A stretch of DNA of 64,000 bases. Source: Pseudarthrobacter defluvii (GTDB taxonomy: Bacteria > Actinomycetota > Actinomycetes > Actinomycetales > Micrococcaceae). The DNA lies in NCBI RefSeq assembly GCF_030816725.1, contig NZ_JAUSYG010000001.1, forward strand, positions 1,116,001 to 1,180,000, read 5' to 3'. Of the stretch, positions 43,092 to 52,474 are shown piece after piece (within the stretch, counting starts at the first letter, position 1; every line of letters starts with the position of its first letter). The translations under genes and the position numbers were made by a program. The notes under the pieces were generated by a model that searched no databases, had not been told where the DNA came from, and saw only the letters and a list, made by a program, of their open reading frames with translations.

Positions 43092-44453
43092 GTGTCTAGA
43101 TTATTTGGAACAGATGGTGTCCGGGGGCTGGCCAACGGCCTGCTGACAGCAGAACTGGCCCTGCAGCTGGCCCAGGCGGCCGCCGTCGTACTCGGCCATG
43201 ACCGTGCTGCCAACGGTGCGAGGCCCCGCGCCGTGCTGGCCCGGGATCCCCGCGCCAGCGGCGAATTCATTGCCGCAGCCGTGGAAGCCGGCCTTTCCAG
43301 CTCAGGGATCGACGTCTACGACGCGGGCGTCCTGCCCACCCCCGCCGCCGCCTACCTCGTTGCGGATCTGGACGCGGACTTCGGCGTCATGATCTCCGCC
43401 TCGCACAACCCCGCTCCGGACAACGGCATCAAGTTCTTCGCCCGCGGCGGCCAGAAGCTCCCCGACGAGGTGGAGGACGCCATCGAAGCCCAGATGAGCA
43501 AGGAAGCCGTCCGCCCCACCGGCGCCGACGTGGGCCGCATCCAGCGCTTCTCAGACGCCGAGGACCGCTACATCGTCCACCTGCTCCGCACCCTTCCGCA
43601 CCGCCTGGACGGCCTCACCGTGGTGCTGGACTGCGCCAACGGTGCCGCCAGCGGCTGCTCGCCCCAGCTTTTCAAGGACGCCGGTGCCGAAGTTATTGTC
43701 ATCGGCGCAGATCCTGACGGCTTGAACATCAACGACGGCGTCGGCTCCACCCACCTCGGCCCGCTCAAGGAAGCCGTGGTCAAGTACGGCTTCAACCTGG
43801 GCATCGCCCACGACGGCGACGCCGACCGGTGCCTCGCCGTGGACCACGAAGGCAACGAGGTGGACGGCGACCAGATCATGGCCATTCTCGCCGTCGCGCT
43901 CAAGAAGTCCGGCAAGCTGAAGGACGATGTCCTGGTGGCCACGGTCATGAGCAATCTGGGCCTCAAGATCGCCCTCCGCGAGGCCGGCATCACCATCGTG
44001 GAAACGGCAGTGGGGGACCGCTACGTCCTGGAAGGCATGCGCGACGGCGGCTACAACCTGGGTGGCGAACAGTCCGGCCACGTGATCTTCTCCGACCACG
44101 CCACCACCGGTGACGGCCTCCTCACCGGCCTGCAGCTCGCCGCGCAGGTAGCGCTGACCCAAAAGCCGCTCAAGGAGCTGGCCACCGTGATGACTAAGCT
44201 CCCGCAGGTCCTCATCAACGTCAGGGGCGTGGACCGCAGCCGAGTCAGCAGCAACGACGTCCTGGCCCAAGCCGTCGCCGCGGCGGAAGCAGCGCTCGGC
44301 GAAACCGGCCGCGTTTTGCTCCGACCCTCCGGCACAGAGCCCGTGGTTCGCGTGATGGTGGAAGCCGCCGACGAAGAGACGGCCCAGTCCATCGCCGAGC
44401 ACCTGGCCCAGGTGGTCCGGACCGAGCTCGCGCTGGAGCTCGCCTCAAACTAG
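43092..44453 (+). CDS. glmM: Phosphoglucosamine mutase
   Basis: 453 residues from GTG. It converts glucosamine-6-phosphate to glucosamine-1-phosphate for UDP-GlcNAc and thus peptidoglycan. [15 protein letters not shown] at the start; the phosphoserine loop [17 protein letters not shown] puts the active Ser at 104; metal loop [13 protein letters not shown]; substrate loop [10 protein letters not shown]; phosphate loop [14 protein letters not shown]. The glmS gene of the preceding step lies 3.4 kb downstream. A terminator follows. Confidence 0.96.
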   Translation: MSRLFGTDGVRGLANGLLTAELALQLAQAAAVVLGHDRAANGARPRAVLARDPRASGEFIAAAVEAGLSSSGIDVYDAGVLPTPAAAYLVADLDADFGVMISASHNPAPDNGIKFFARGGQKLPDEVEDAIEAQMSKEAVRPTGADVGRIQRFSDAEDRYIVHLLRTLPHRLDGLTVVLDCANGAASGCSPQLFKDAGAEVIVIGADPDGLNINDGVGSTHLGPLKEAVVKYGFNLGIAHDGDADRCLAVDHEGNEVDGDQIMAILAVALKKSGKLKDDVLVATVMSNLGLKIALREAGITIVETAVGDRYVLEGMRDGGYNLGGEQSGHVIFSDHATTGDGLLTGLQLAAQVALTQKPLKELATVMTKLPQVLINVRGVDRSRVSSNDVLAQAVAAAEAALGETGRVLLRPSGTEPVVRVMVEAADEETAQSIAEHLAQVVRTELALELASN

Positions 44454-44467
44454 CGCACCAAAGAGTT

Positions 44468-44502
44468 GTGGCCCGCCTCCCAGCAGGGAGGCGAGCCACT
44501 TT
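44468..44502. terminator. Terminator between convergent glmM and mscL
   Basis: 14-nt arms (44468-44481 and 44486-44499, GTGGC at the base) with one mismatch and an AGCA loop, followed by TTT on the plus strand. It sits between two convergent genes. Confidence 0.75.
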
Positions 44503-44516
44503 GCGTTAAATAACAC

Positions 44517-44921
44517 TTACACCGAGCGTTCCTTCAGCGCGTCCCGGATCTCGGTCAACAGCGCAACCTGCGGGTCCTCGGCGGCATCCTTCTTCACGTC
44601 CTGGTTGATCCCCAGCCGGCGGTTGCGGCGCTCGATCATGATGTTCATCGGCATGACCACCACAAAGTAGATGGCGGCGGCAATCAGCAGGAAGTTCACC
44701 ACGGCGGTCAGCAGTACCCCGAACTCGATGGCGTTGCCGTTCAGCTCCACCCGTGCGAAGCTGTCGAAATTGGGCGCGCCCACCAGGCCGGAAACGAAGG
44801 GCATCAACACCTTGTTCACCAGCGCCGTCACCACCGCGCCGAACGCAGTACCCATGACGACGGCCACGGCAAGGTCAACCACATTGCCCTTCATAATGAA
44901 GTTCTTGAATCCACTAAGCAT
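44517..44921 (-). CDS. mscL: Large-conductance mechanosensitive channel MscL
   Basis: 134 residues from the ATG at 44921. MLSGFKNFIMKGNVVDLAVA begins TM1, with VVMGTAFGAVVTALVNKVLM; TM2 is LLTAVVNFLLIAAAIYFVVV. The C-terminal cytoplasmic helix (ALLTEIRDALKE) is present. It opens as a safety valve on osmotic down-shock. It stands alone, convergent with glmM; TAGCTT 7 nt before the ATG suggests a leaderless transcript. Confidence 0.95.
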   Translation of the reverse strand: MLSGFKNFIMKGNVVDLAVAVVMGTAFGAVVTALVNKVLMPFVSGLVGAPNFDSFARVELNGNAIEFGVLLTAVVNFLLIAAAIYFVVVMPMNIMIERRNRRLGINQDVKKDAAEDPQVALLTEIRDALKERSV

Positions 44922-44928
44922 GGAAACC

Positions 44929-44934
44929 AAGCTA
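44929..44934 (-). promoter_or_regulatory. -10 box of a probable leaderless mscL transcript
   Basis: On the minus strand TAGCTT ends 7 nt before the ATG at 44921; no ribosome binding site lies between. Confidence 0.45.
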
Positions 44935-44982
44935 GCCCAGTTTCACTGGCTTCCCGAACGAGGTTTTCCCACGCATTCCTCG

Positions 44983-45837
44983 TTAAAAGTGACGCTCAGC
45001 TCTCCTCTTGCTGCGGTACCGCTCAAGGGTGGTCAAGAATTCCTCCGCCGTAACCCCCTCCAGCGTCAAGCCGTACCTGTCGTCAGTGGCGTCTCCCAGC
45101 TCGCGTGCGAGGCTCTCATCGCTGGGGGCATTCTCCAGAAGGTGCCTCGCGAACGCACGGGTGAGGTGCCGGAGATGGTGCGTCCTGTATGCGAACTCGT
45201 CGCCCCAGGAGTAGCCAGTCGAGGTCACAAGCTGACTGTGGTAGTTGTCCTGCACGGATCGAAGTGCTTGAGCGGTAAGGAGCATGTTGCTAATCGCGTG
45301 TCTGGAGTACTGCCTATCAGCAACCTCAGTTAAACCAGTGGGCTCCTCTAGCCCCAGAGCTGTCCAGGCATCGCGAATGATGCCGGTATTTGGTGGCAGA
45401 AAGGTGAAGTAGTCCCGGATGTAGCGTTCGCCAGAATACCTGTGCCTGAATTCGCTAATGAATCGGGCCGTTCCATAGTAGTAGGACCTGTAGTGGTCCG
45501 GGTCACCGTCGGTGCAGCGGATACCGTGCGCTTCTGAGAAAGGACCGCTGTTGTTCAGGTCGTCGTCAAAGGCTGCGAGGACCTCGTATGAGAAGGTGCC
45601 AAAGTATTTCAGGCCCTTCTCCAGTCGCTCCCGCTCGTACGCACGCTGTGAATTCATGAAATCGCGATGTTTGCGGTAATGCTCCGGCGTCAGGTTGAGT
45701 TGCTTCTTGCGCTCATCAGCAATGGCCGCAGTCCGCTCCGCCTGCTCCCTGTCAAAGACATCGATGCGGAGTTGAAAGTCGCGTCGTGCTCGGTCCGTTA
45801 GCTCTGCCAGAATGAGCTGGCGGTCACGGTCAGTCAT
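44983..45837 (-). CDS. Uncharacterised protein, orphan
   Basis: 284 residues from the ATG at 45837 (MTDRDRQLILAELTDRARRD). I do not recognise the family. The N-terminal ~90 residues are charged and probably helical (AERTAAIADERKKQLNLTPE, FMNSQRAYERERLEKGL); the middle is rich in Tyr/Phe/Arg (YRSYYYGTARFISEFRHRYS), the rest His/Arg/Leu-rich. No signal peptide or membrane segment, so cytoplasmic. GC at third positions is lower than in glmM or coaA, which suggests later arrival. TATGCT lies 6 nt before the ATG, so the mRNA may be leaderless. Confidence 0.75.
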   Translation of the reverse strand: MTDRDRQLILAELTDRARRDFQLRIDVFDREQAERTAAIADERKKQLNLTPEHYRKHRDFMNSQRAYERERLEKGLKYFGTFSYEVLAAFDDDLNNSGPFSEAHGIRCTDGDPDHYRSYYYGTARFISEFRHRYSGERYIRDYFTFLPPNTGIIRDAWTALGLEEPTGLTEVADRQYSRHAISNMLLTAQALRSVQDNYHSQLVTSTGYSWGDEFAYRTHHLRHLTRAFARHLLENAPSDESLARELGDATDDRYGLTLEGVTAEEFLTTLERYRSKRRAERHF

Positions 45838-45873
45838 AGGCACAGCATAGGGGTGCCAGCAGCTAGGGCGCGC

Positions 45874-46734
45874 CTACAGGTACGCCGGCGCCGCCTCCAG
45901 GCCGAAGTATTCCTCCAGAGTGCCGATGCCGCGGTTCAGCATGTCCGTCGCCGCCTCCACCCCCACGTACCGCAGGTGCCACGGCTCGTAGTAATACCCC
46001 GTGATGGGATGCAGCATCCACGGATACCGCACCACGAACCCGAACCGGTGCCCGTTCGCCTTTGCCCAGGTCGCCGCGGGCTGGTCGGCGAAGCACGGTT
46101 CGAAGCTGCAGGCGCCTCCGCCGTCACCGATGTCGAACGCCCACCCCGTCTGGTGTTCCGAGTGGCCGGGGCGGGCGCTGGCGGTGTCGGCGTCGGCCTG
46201 GCCCCGCGCCGCGACGTACCCGTTGTAGGTGGCCACCTGCGTGGTGTACGAGCGGTAGCCACTGGCCAGGACCATTGCCACGCCATCCCGCGCGGCGGCC
46301 GCGAACATCGCCTCGGCCGCCGCCGCCGTCGTGCTGTTCAGAAGCACCGCCTCACCCGCAGCAGAAATGGCCACGGCGGGACGCACCAAGGCGGCCGGCA
46401 CATAGTCCGCCGGTTTCAGCGCCCGGTGCTTGTTCACAACGACCCACGGGCTGGCCGGGTCGTCAAGCGAAAACTGCCGCGCCAACGTGGCTGACGGGGA
46501 CGGCGTGGGGGACGGCGCCTCCGGTGGCTGGCCCGCCGCGGCCGTTTCCGCCGTCGGGCTGGCCGAAGCAGTGACGGCGGCAGGGGAGGAGGCTGCAGAT
46601 GAAGCAGTGGACGACGACGGCGCCACCGCCTTGGGTGCCTCCGGCGAGCAGGCGGCCAGGACAGTCAGCCCGGCTCCGGCTGCGAGGAAACGGGTGAAGC
46701 TGCGACGGCTGGAGGACCCGCATTGGTAGCACAC
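45874..46734 (-). CDS. D-alanyl-D-alanine carboxypeptidase, VanY/M15B type, lipoprotein
   Basis: 286 residues from a GTG at 46734, five bases after the coaA stop, so probably translated by coupling. SSRRSFTRFLAAGAGLTVLAAC is split between a twin-arginine-type motif and a lipobox: a likely Tat lipoprotein. An Ala/Ser/Pro-rich spacer (to about 100) leads to the peptidase domain: LASGYRSYTTQVATYNGYVA, GHSEHQTGWAFDIG (first His, Asp ligands) and EPWHLRYVG (second His). It trims the terminal D-Ala from peptidoglycan stem peptides outside the cell. Confidence 0.87.
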   Translation of the reverse strand: MCYQCGSSSRRSFTRFLAAGAGLTVLAACSPEAPKAVAPSSSTASSAASSPAAVTASASPTAETAAAGQPPEAPSPTPSPSATLARQFSLDDPASPWVVVNKHRALKPADYVPAALVRPAVAISAAGEAVLLNSTTAAAAEAMFAAAARDGVAMVLASGYRSYTTQVATYNGYVAARGQADADTASARPGHSEHQTGWAFDIGDGGGACSFEPCFADQPAATWAKANGHRFGFVVRYPWMLHPITGYYYEPWHLRYVGVEAATDMLNRGIGTLEEYFGLEAAPAYL

Positions 46735-46739
46735 CTGTG

Positions 46740-47705
46740 CTACACCTTCCGGAGCAGCATGCGGCGGATGGAGTGGTCCGCCTCTTTGGTCAGCACCAGC
46801 TGGGCCCGGCCGCGCGTGGGCAGCACGTTCTCCTCCAGGTTGGGCTCGTTGATCCGCTTCCAGATGTCCCTTGCGGTGTTCTCGGCTTCCTCGTCGGACA
46901 GCGTGGCGTAGCGGTGGAAGTAGGACTCGGGCTGCGCGAAGGCCGTGCTGCGCAGCTTCCGGAACCGGTCCACGTACCACTCCTCGATGTACGAGGTCTT
47001 GGCGTCGACGTAGATGGAGAAGTCAAAGAAGTCGCTCAGCGCCAGGCCCTGCCGGCCGTCGTGCCGGGGCCGGGCCGGTGCGAGGACGTTCAGGCCCTCC
47101 ACAATGAGCACGTCCGGGCGGCGGACCACCACTTCCTTACCGGGCACGATGTCATAGGTGACGTGGGAGTACCAGGGCGCACGCACTTCCTCGGCGCCGC
47201 CCTTGATCTCGCTCACGAACCGCAGCAGCGCCCGCCGGTCATAGGACTCCGGGAAGCCCTTCCGGTCCAGCAGCTGCCGGCGCTTCAGCTCGGCCAGGGG
47301 GTAGAGGAAACCGTCGGTGGTGATGAGCTCCACGTTGGGGGTGCCAGGCCACCGGCGCAGCATTTCCCGCAGCACGCGGGCGATGGTGGACTTGCCGACG
47401 GCCACGGACCCGGCCACACCGATCACGAACGGGGTGCGCTGGGTCTGCTCGCCCAGGAACGTGGTGGTGGCAGCGTGCAGCTGCCCTGCCGCCTCCACAT
47501 ACAGGTGCAGCAGCCGTGACAGCGGCAGGTAGACATCCCTGACTTCGTTGATATCCAGGGGGTCACCGAGCCCGCGAAGGCGCAGCACGTCCTCTTCATT
47601 AAGGGGCTGTTCCATCTGGGCTGCGAGGCGGGACCAGGTCTGCCGGTCCAGCTCCACGAACGGTGAGGCACCCTCCCCGTTCGCGTCGTTGCGTTGCGAA
47701 GTCAC
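46740..47705 (-). CDS. coaA: Pantothenate kinase, type I
   Basis: 321 residues from a GTG. P-loop [17 protein letters not shown] at about residues 94-110; [43 protein letters not shown] and VEGLNVLAP are all CoaA signatures. It phosphorylates pantothenate, the first and controlling step toward coenzyme A. CAGAAT 6 nt before the GTG hints at a leaderless mRNA. Divergent from glmS across 132 bp; co-directional with the VanY-like gene. Confidence 0.96.
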   Translation of the reverse strand: MTSQRNDANGEGASPFVELDRQTWSRLAAQMEQPLNEEDVLRLRGLGDPLDINEVRDVYLPLSRLLHLYVEAAGQLHAATTTFLGEQTQRTPFVIGVAGSVAVGKSTIARVLREMLRRWPGTPNVELITTDGFLYPLAELKRRQLLDRKGFPESYDRRALLRFVSEIKGGAEEVRAPWYSHVTYDIVPGKEVVVRRPDVLIVEGLNVLAPARPRHDGRQGLALSDFFDFSIYVDAKTSYIEEWYVDRFRKLRSTAFAQPESYFHRYATLSDEEAENTARDIWKRINEPNLEENVLPTRGRAQLVLTKEADHSIRRMLLRKV

Positions 47706-47711
47706 CTAAAG

Positions 47712-47717
47712 ATTCTG
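47712..47717 (-). promoter_or_regulatory. Possible -10 box for leaderless coaA mRNA
   Basis: CAGAAT on the minus strand ends 6 nt before the coaA GTG. The first base departs from the TANNNT pattern, so this is the weakest of the group. Confidence 0.35.
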
Positions 47718-47824
47718 CCCCGCGCCCGGCCCATCGCGAAATGACGGCCCTGCTCAGCGCGGCGTACGTCACTGCCGCGGTGCGGTGCTGGCCGCCCGGT
47801 TTAGAGCAAGAGGCACGCTGCCGA

Positions 47825-47830
47825 TAGTCT
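47825..47830 (+). promoter_or_regulatory. -10 box of a probable leaderless glmS transcript
   Basis: TAGTCT ends 7 nt before the glmS ATG. The intervening TGAGGCT could be read as a very close ribosome binding site, but the spacing is too short; a leaderless start fits better. TTAGAG at 47801 is a weak -35. Confidence 0.5.
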
Positions 47831-47837
47831 TGAGGCT

Positions 47838-49730
47838 ATGTGTGGAATCGTGGGGTATGTAGGCCGTCGGGTTGACGGTGCAATTAACGGTCACAGTGCG
47901 CTGGACGTTGTCCTTGAGGGACTGCGCCGCCTGGAGTACCGCGGTTATGACTCCGCCGGTGTGGCTGTGGTGTCGGATGGCACGATTGAGTCGCGGAAGA
48001 AGTCCGGGAAGCTGAGCAACCTGATTGGTGAGCTGGAGGCCCGGCCGCTGCCGGAGACCGTCACGGGGATCGGGCACACGCGGTGGGCGACGCACGGCGG
48101 CCCGACGGACCGCAACGCGCACCCGCACCTGGCTGACGGCGGCAAGCTGGCCGTGATCCACAACGGCATCATCGAAAACTTCGCCGAACTCAAGCTCGAG
48201 CTGCTGAAAAAGGGCGTTGAGTTCCTGTCCGAGACGGACACCGAGGTCGCCGCCGCGCTGCTGGCGGACATCCTCCGGAACCAGCTGGGCGGGGACCCCG
48301 CCAACGGCGGCCTCACCAAGGCTATGGAGCTGGCCTGCCAGCGCCTTGAGGGCGCCTTCACCCTGCTCGCGGTGCACGCGAACCAGCCCGACGTCGTCGT
48401 GGCCGCCCGCCGCAACTCACCGCTGGTGGTGGGCCTGGGCGAGGGGGAAAACTTCCTGGGCTCGGACGTGTCCGGGTTCATCGATTACACGCGCCGCGCC
48501 GTGGAGCTGGGGCAGGACCAGATCGTCACGATCACCGCCGATTCCGTGGAGATCACTGATTTTTACGGTAACCCGGCGCAGGGCAAGGAATACCACGTGG
48601 ACTGGGACCCGGCGTCGGCCGAAAAGGGCGGGTTCTCCTCGTTCATGGAGAAGGAAATCCATGACCAGCCCGATGCCGTGGCGCAGACCCTGCTGGGCCG
48701 GTCCGACCTGGACGGCAAGCTGACCCTGGATGAGCTGCGGATCGACCCGGAGCGGCTGAAGCAGGTCAACAAGATCATCGTGCTGGCCTGCGGCACCGCC
48801 GCCTATGCGGGCATGGTGGCGAAGTACGCCATCGAGAACTGGTGCCGGATCCCCACCGAGGTGGAGCTCGCGCACGAGTTCCGCTACCGGGACCCGATCC
48901 TGGACGAGAACACCCTGGTGGTCTCCATCTCCCAGTCGGGGGAGACCATGGACACGCTGATGGCGGTCCGGTACGCCCGGGAACAGGGCGCCAAGACCAT
49001 CTCGATCTGCAACACCAACGGCTCCACCATCCCGCGTGAATCCGACGCCGTGCTGTACACGCACGCCGGGCCGGAGATCGCGGTGGCCTCCACCAAGGCG
49101 TTCCTGGCCCAGATCACGGCCGCGTACCTGCTGGGCCTGTACCTGGCCCAGCTGCGCGGGAACATCTTCACCGGGCAGATCAAGGACGTCCTCGCGGACC
49201 TTGGCAAGATCCCGGACAAGATCCAGACCATCCTGGACAACGCCGGCCCGCTGCGTGAACTGGCCCGGTCCATGGCCAACGAGAAGTCCGTGCTGTTCCT
49301 GGGCCGGCACGTGGGCTACCCCGTGGCCCTCGAGGGCGCGCTGAAGCTCAAGGAAATCGCATACATCCACGCCGAAGGGTTCGCCGCCGGTGAGCTCAAG
49401 CACGGCCCCATCGCCCTGATCGATGAAGGCCAGCCGGTGTTCGTGGTGGTCCCGTCCCCGCGCGGGCGCGACTCGCTGCACGCCAAGGTGGTCTCCAACA
49501 TCCAGGAAGTCCGCGCCCGCGGCGCCCGGACCCTGGTCATCGCCGAGGAAGGCGACGAAGCCGTCAAGGCCTACGCCGAGTACGTCTTCTACGTCCCCGA
49601 AACCCCCACCCTGCTCATGCCGCTGCTGACCACCGTCCCGCTGCAGATCTTCGCCGCGGAACTCGCCGCGGCCAAGGGCTATGACGTGGACCAGCCCCGC
49701 AACCTCGCCAAGAGCGTCACCGTCGAGTAG
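47838..49730 (+). CDS. glmS: Glutamine-fructose-6-phosphate aminotransferase (isomerising)
   Basis: 630 residues. MCGIVGYVGRR exposes Cys2, the glutaminase nucleophile after Met removal; GIGHTRWATHGGPTDRNAHP and HNGIIENF complete the class II glutaminase domain (1-~245). Two SIS isomerase domains follow (LACGTAAYAGMVAKYAIENW; SISQSGETMDTL; FLGRHVGYPVALEGALKLKE), ending PRNLAKSVTVE. It makes glucosamine-6-phosphate, substrate of GlmM. No glmS ribozyme leader is present, nor space for one. Confidence 0.97.
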   Translation: MCGIVGYVGRRVDGAINGHSALDVVLEGLRRLEYRGYDSAGVAVVSDGTIESRKKSGKLSNLIGELEARPLPETVTGIGHTRWATHGGPTDRNAHPHLADGGKLAVIHNGIIENFAELKLELLKKGVEFLSETDTEVAAALLADILRNQLGGDPANGGLTKAMELACQRLEGAFTLLAVHANQPDVVVAARRNSPLVVGLGEGENFLGSDVSGFIDYTRRAVELGQDQIVTITADSVEITDFYGNPAQGKEYHVDWDPASAEKGGFSSFMEKEIHDQPDAVAQTLLGRSDLDGKLTLDELRIDPERLKQVNKIIVLACGTAAYAGMVAKYAIENWCRIPTEVELAHEFRYRDPILDENTLVVSISQSGETMDTLMAVRYAREQGAKTISICNTNGSTIPRESDAVLYTHAGPEIAVASTKAFLAQITAAYLLGLYLAQLRGNIFTGQIKDVLADLGKIPDKIQTILDNAGPLRELARSMANEKSVLFLGRHVGYPVALEGALKLKEIAYIHAEGFAAGELKHGPIALIDEGQPVFVVVPSPRGRDSLHAKVVSNIQEVRARGARTLVIAEEGDEAVKAYAEYVFYVPETPTLLMPLLTTVPLQIFAAELAAAKGYDVDQPRNLAKSVTVE

Positions 49731-49752
49731 CCGGTCTTGTCTTAACACAGCT

Positions 49753-49789
49753 GAAGCCCCGGGCCCATGCGGCCTGGGGCTTCCGTTCT
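49753..49789. terminator. Terminator between glmS and the convergent membrane protein gene
   Basis: 13-nt arms (49753-49765 and 49771-49783, GAAGCCCC at the base) with one mismatch and CATGC loop, followed by CGTTCTA. It partly overlaps the stop region of the convergent gene. Confidence 0.7.
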
Positions 49790-50300
49790 ACTTACGGTTT
49801 TTGATGTTGCTCAGTCGGAACTGGATGATCCGTTCCGGGTCGTTCTCTGCCAACTTCAGCACCCGAACCTCAACGTCATAGCCGTCCAGCACTCTGGCTG
49901 CGCTGCAGGCCATATACATTCCGGTGACATTCGGCGGAAGCGGGGAGCTTTCACAGTCCCCCTCCACGTTCCCATCCAGCCCCGCTGCCACGCTTATCCG
50001 GCGTACGTCGGCGGGAGTTACGGGCTGCTGCGTCCTGTACTGGCGCCACATGCTGTCACAAGGCACGGCGACGGGGACGCAAAAGAAGCCGCCGCTGACG
50101 TGTTCACCGTCCTCTATCCATCCGGGCGCCGGCTGGAGCCTGTCGGCGACGGACACCATCCGGGTCGTTCCCAGGACGTACGAGGCCTGAAACAGCAGAA
50201 GTGGAGCGACGATCACAGCGAGTGCGATCAGGACTCCTTTAAGAGCCCTTCGCCAAGGTCTTCTCCTCCGTGGCGGCTGGGAGCCTGTCGAGTTGTCCAT
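49788..50300 (-). CDS. Uncharacterised single-pass membrane protein
   Basis: 170 residues. A basic, Pro-rich cytoplasmic start (SQPPRRRRPWRRALKG) is followed by one membrane helix (VLIALAVIVAPLLLFQASYV) and an exterior domain of about 130 residues with four Cys (FFCVPVAVPC, GDC, ACSA), which may form two disulfides. No family recognised. It lies alone between glmS and acpS. GATAAT 5 nt before the ATG may be a -10. Confidence 0.7.
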   Translation of the reverse strand: MDNSTGSQPPRRRRPWRRALKGVLIALAVIVAPLLLFQASYVLGTTRMVSVADRLQPAPGWIEDGEHVSGGFFCVPVAVPCDSMWRQYRTQQPVTPADVRRISVAAGLDGNVEGDCESSPLPPNVTGMYMACSAARVLDGYDVEVRVLKLAENDPERIIQFRLSNIKNRK

Positions 50301-50501
50301 AGGGCATTATCTCCAGCGAATGGAAAAACATTAACACCTCGGGGCGAGCGGGTTTGCGTAACTTTTGGTCCTCCCCGGCCACTGAGGCGCCGGGATGTCA
50401 GGGTGCCATCCCTGCAAACGGCCTGAAAGTCACGCATTTCCGCTCATGGCGGACACCGCGGATGACCGGCGTGCGCCGCCCTCCAGCCGCAGGCGCCCCC
50501 G

Positions 50502-50507
50502 TAGAAT
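50502..50507 (+). promoter_or_regulatory. -10 box of a probable leaderless acpS transcript
   Basis: TAGAAT ends 7 nt before the ATG at 50515, with no ribosome binding site. This is the best -10 match of the leaderless set. Confidence 0.5.
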
Positions 50508-50514
50508 GAACCGC

Positions 50515-50862
50515 ATGATCGTTGGCATTGGGGTAGACGTAGTAGACATCGAGCGGTTCGGCCGCCAGCTGGAGCGGACGCCGGGCCTGCGGGACCGCCT
50601 GTTCGTACCAGCCGAGCGGGAATTGCACATCCGCTCCCTTGCCGCCCGGTTCGCCGCGAAGGAAGCGGTGGCCAAGGTCCTCGGGGCGCCGGCTGGCATG
50701 AACTGGCAGGACTGCTGGATCGGCCTCGACCAGAACGGGCCCACTGTCCAGGTGAAGGGCACGGTCCTGGCGGTTGCCGAGGCCAAGGGCGTCAAGCGCT
50801 GGCACCTCTCAATCAGCCACGACGGCGGCATCGCCACCGCCACGGTCCTGGCCGAGGGCTGA
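50515..50862 (+). CDS. acpS: Holo-[acyl-carrier-protein] synthase
   Basis: 115 residues from the ATG at 50515 ([20 protein letters not shown]). The Asp of [10 protein letters not shown] and the Glu of [13 protein letters not shown] are the Mg-binding residues; [17 protein letters not shown] closes the fold. It moves phosphopantetheine from CoA onto acyl carrier protein. The next gene starts 14 bp later, so they form an operon. Upstream in-frame codons to 50395 do not look coding. Confidence 0.94.
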   Translation: MIVGIGVDVVDIERFGRQLERTPGLRDRLFVPAERELHIRSLAARFAAKEAVAKVLGAPAGMNWQDCWIGLDQNGPTVQVKGTVLAVAEAKGVKRWHLSISHDGGIATATVLAEG

Positions 50863-50876
50863 CCCGGGCGGCCGCC

Positions 50877-52460
50877 GTGATCAGCGCCTACACCGGAACG
50901 CAGGTCCGGGCAGCGGAACAACCCCTCCTGGCCGCCGGGCTGGGGGACGTGCTCATGCAGCGCGCCGCGCACGGGCTGGCCAACGCCGTCGTCCATGAAC
51001 TCAAGGCACGCCGCACCCGCCTCAACGGGGCCCGCCTTGTGGTGCTTGCCGGCAAGGGCAACAACGGCGGTGACGGCCTTTTTGCCGCCGCGTTCCTTGC
51101 CGCCCGGGGGATGCGTACGACGGCGGTACTCACCGGGGACGCCGCCCACCAGGCTGGTCTCGCCGCATTTGAGCGCGCCGGCGGCCGGGTGCACTGGCTC
51201 ACCGAAGCGGCACTTCCCGGACTGGCCGCCGAAGCCGCCGCGGCCGACGTCGTGATTGATGCAATCCTGGGCACGGGTGCCCAGGGCGGCCTGCGGGGGA
51301 GCGCCGCGGACCTGGTCAGTATCATCACTGGCCACTGCCCGCGTGGCGTTGTCCTCGCCTGCGACCTTCCCAGCGGTGTGGATGCCGATACCGGTGAGGC
51401 TTCCGCTCCGGTCCTGCCCGCGGATCTGACGGTGACGTTCGGGGGAGCGAAGAACGGCCTGTTGACAGACCCCGGTGCGGACTATGCCGGGCGCGTCCTG
51501 GTCGTGGAAATCGGCATTGAGGAGCACCTCCCGGAGCCGGCCCTCCGCCGCCTCGAGGACGCTGACATGGCAGGCCTCCTGCCGCACCCGGCCCGGCGCG
51601 CCCAGAAGTACTCCCGCGGCGTCCTGGGGGTGGTGGCGGGATCCGAGGACTATCCCGGCGCCGCGGTCCTTGCGTGCCGCGGCGCGCTGGCCGCCGGTGT
51701 GGGCATGGTCCGTTACCTCGGCCCGCCGTCGGTGGCCCACCTGGTCCGCCAGTCCTGCCCTGAGGTTGTCTGCAGCACCGGGACGGTGGCCGAAAACCGC
51801 GTGCAGGCCTGGCTGGTGGGCTCGGGCATGGGTCCGCAGGACCACGACCAGCTGGCGCGCGCACGGGACGCACTTGCGTCAGGCCTCCCCGTGGTGGCCG
51901 ACGCCGGCGCGCTGCCCGCACTTCCTGACAGGCTCGCCCCGCATGTGGTGCTGACCCCGCACGCCGGCGAACTCGCCTCACTGTTCCAGCGCCTGGGCGG
52001 CGGGGAGGACAGGGAAGCGGTGGAAGCCGGAACGCTCGCCGCTGTCCGCCAGGCCGCTGACCGCACCGGGGCCACCGTCCTGCTCAAGGGCGCCAGCACC
52101 CTCGTGGCCGCACCCGCGGGCACCACCTTCAGCCAGGCGGACGGCACACCGTGGCTCGCCACCGCCGGCAGCGGGGACGTCCTGGCCGGCGTCATCGGTG
52201 CGCTGCTCGCCCAGGCGGGGTCCGACGTCGGACGCTTCAGGAAGCTGGGCATCGAACCGGAGGGGCAGTGGGCCGCCATCGCCGCGCTGGGGGCCGCACT
52301 GCACGGCCAGGCCGGGGGGGCGGCGTCCGAGGCGGTAGCGGGTGGACCGATCGCCGCTGGCGGAATTGCTGACGCCATACCTGAAACGTGGGGTAAAGTC
52401 AGCATGCTTAGTAACTATGGAGCACGGAAACGTAATAGTCACAGCCAGCCACTACGGTAG
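50877..52460 (+). CDS. nnr: Bifunctional NAD(P)H-hydrate epimerase / ADP-dependent NAD(P)H-hydrate dehydratase
   Basis: 527 residues from GTG. N-terminal YjeF-N epimerase (about 1-215) with LAGKGNNGGDGLFAAAFLAA and CDLPSGVDADTG; C-terminal ribokinase-like dehydratase (about 235-500) with KYSRGVLGVVAGSEDYPGAA, LTPHAGELASL, VLLKGASTLVA and TAGSGDVLAGVIGALLAQAG. Together they repair hydrated NADH and NADPH. The last ~25 residues are poorly conserved-looking and extend past a possible promoter for glgX. Confidence 0.93.
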   Translation: MISAYTGTQVRAAEQPLLAAGLGDVLMQRAAHGLANAVVHELKARRTRLNGARLVVLAGKGNNGGDGLFAAAFLAARGMRTTAVLTGDAAHQAGLAAFERAGGRVHWLTEAALPGLAAEAAAADVVIDAILGTGAQGGLRGSAADLVSIITGHCPRGVVLACDLPSGVDADTGEASAPVLPADLTVTFGGAKNGLLTDPGADYAGRVLVVEIGIEEHLPEPALRRLEDADMAGLLPHPARRAQKYSRGVLGVVAGSEDYPGAAVLACRGALAAGVGMVRYLGPPSVAHLVRQSCPEVVCSTGTVAENRVQAWLVGSGMGPQDHDQLARARDALASGLPVVADAGALPALPDRLAPHVVLTPHAGELASLFQRLGGGEDREAVEAGTLAAVRQAADRTGATVLLKGASTLVAAPAGTTFSQADGTPWLATAGSGDVLAGVIGALLAQAGSDVGRFRKLGIEPEGQWAAIAALGAALHGQAGGAASEAVAGGPIAAGGIADAIPETWGKVSMLSNYGARKRNSHSQPLR

Positions 52461-52474
52461 GCATTAGTTCGCAC

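Noticed and set aside
47706-47837. A glmS ribozyme upstream of glmS
   Set aside because: Only 132 bp are available, shared with the coaA promoter, and the transcript probably starts at the ATG.
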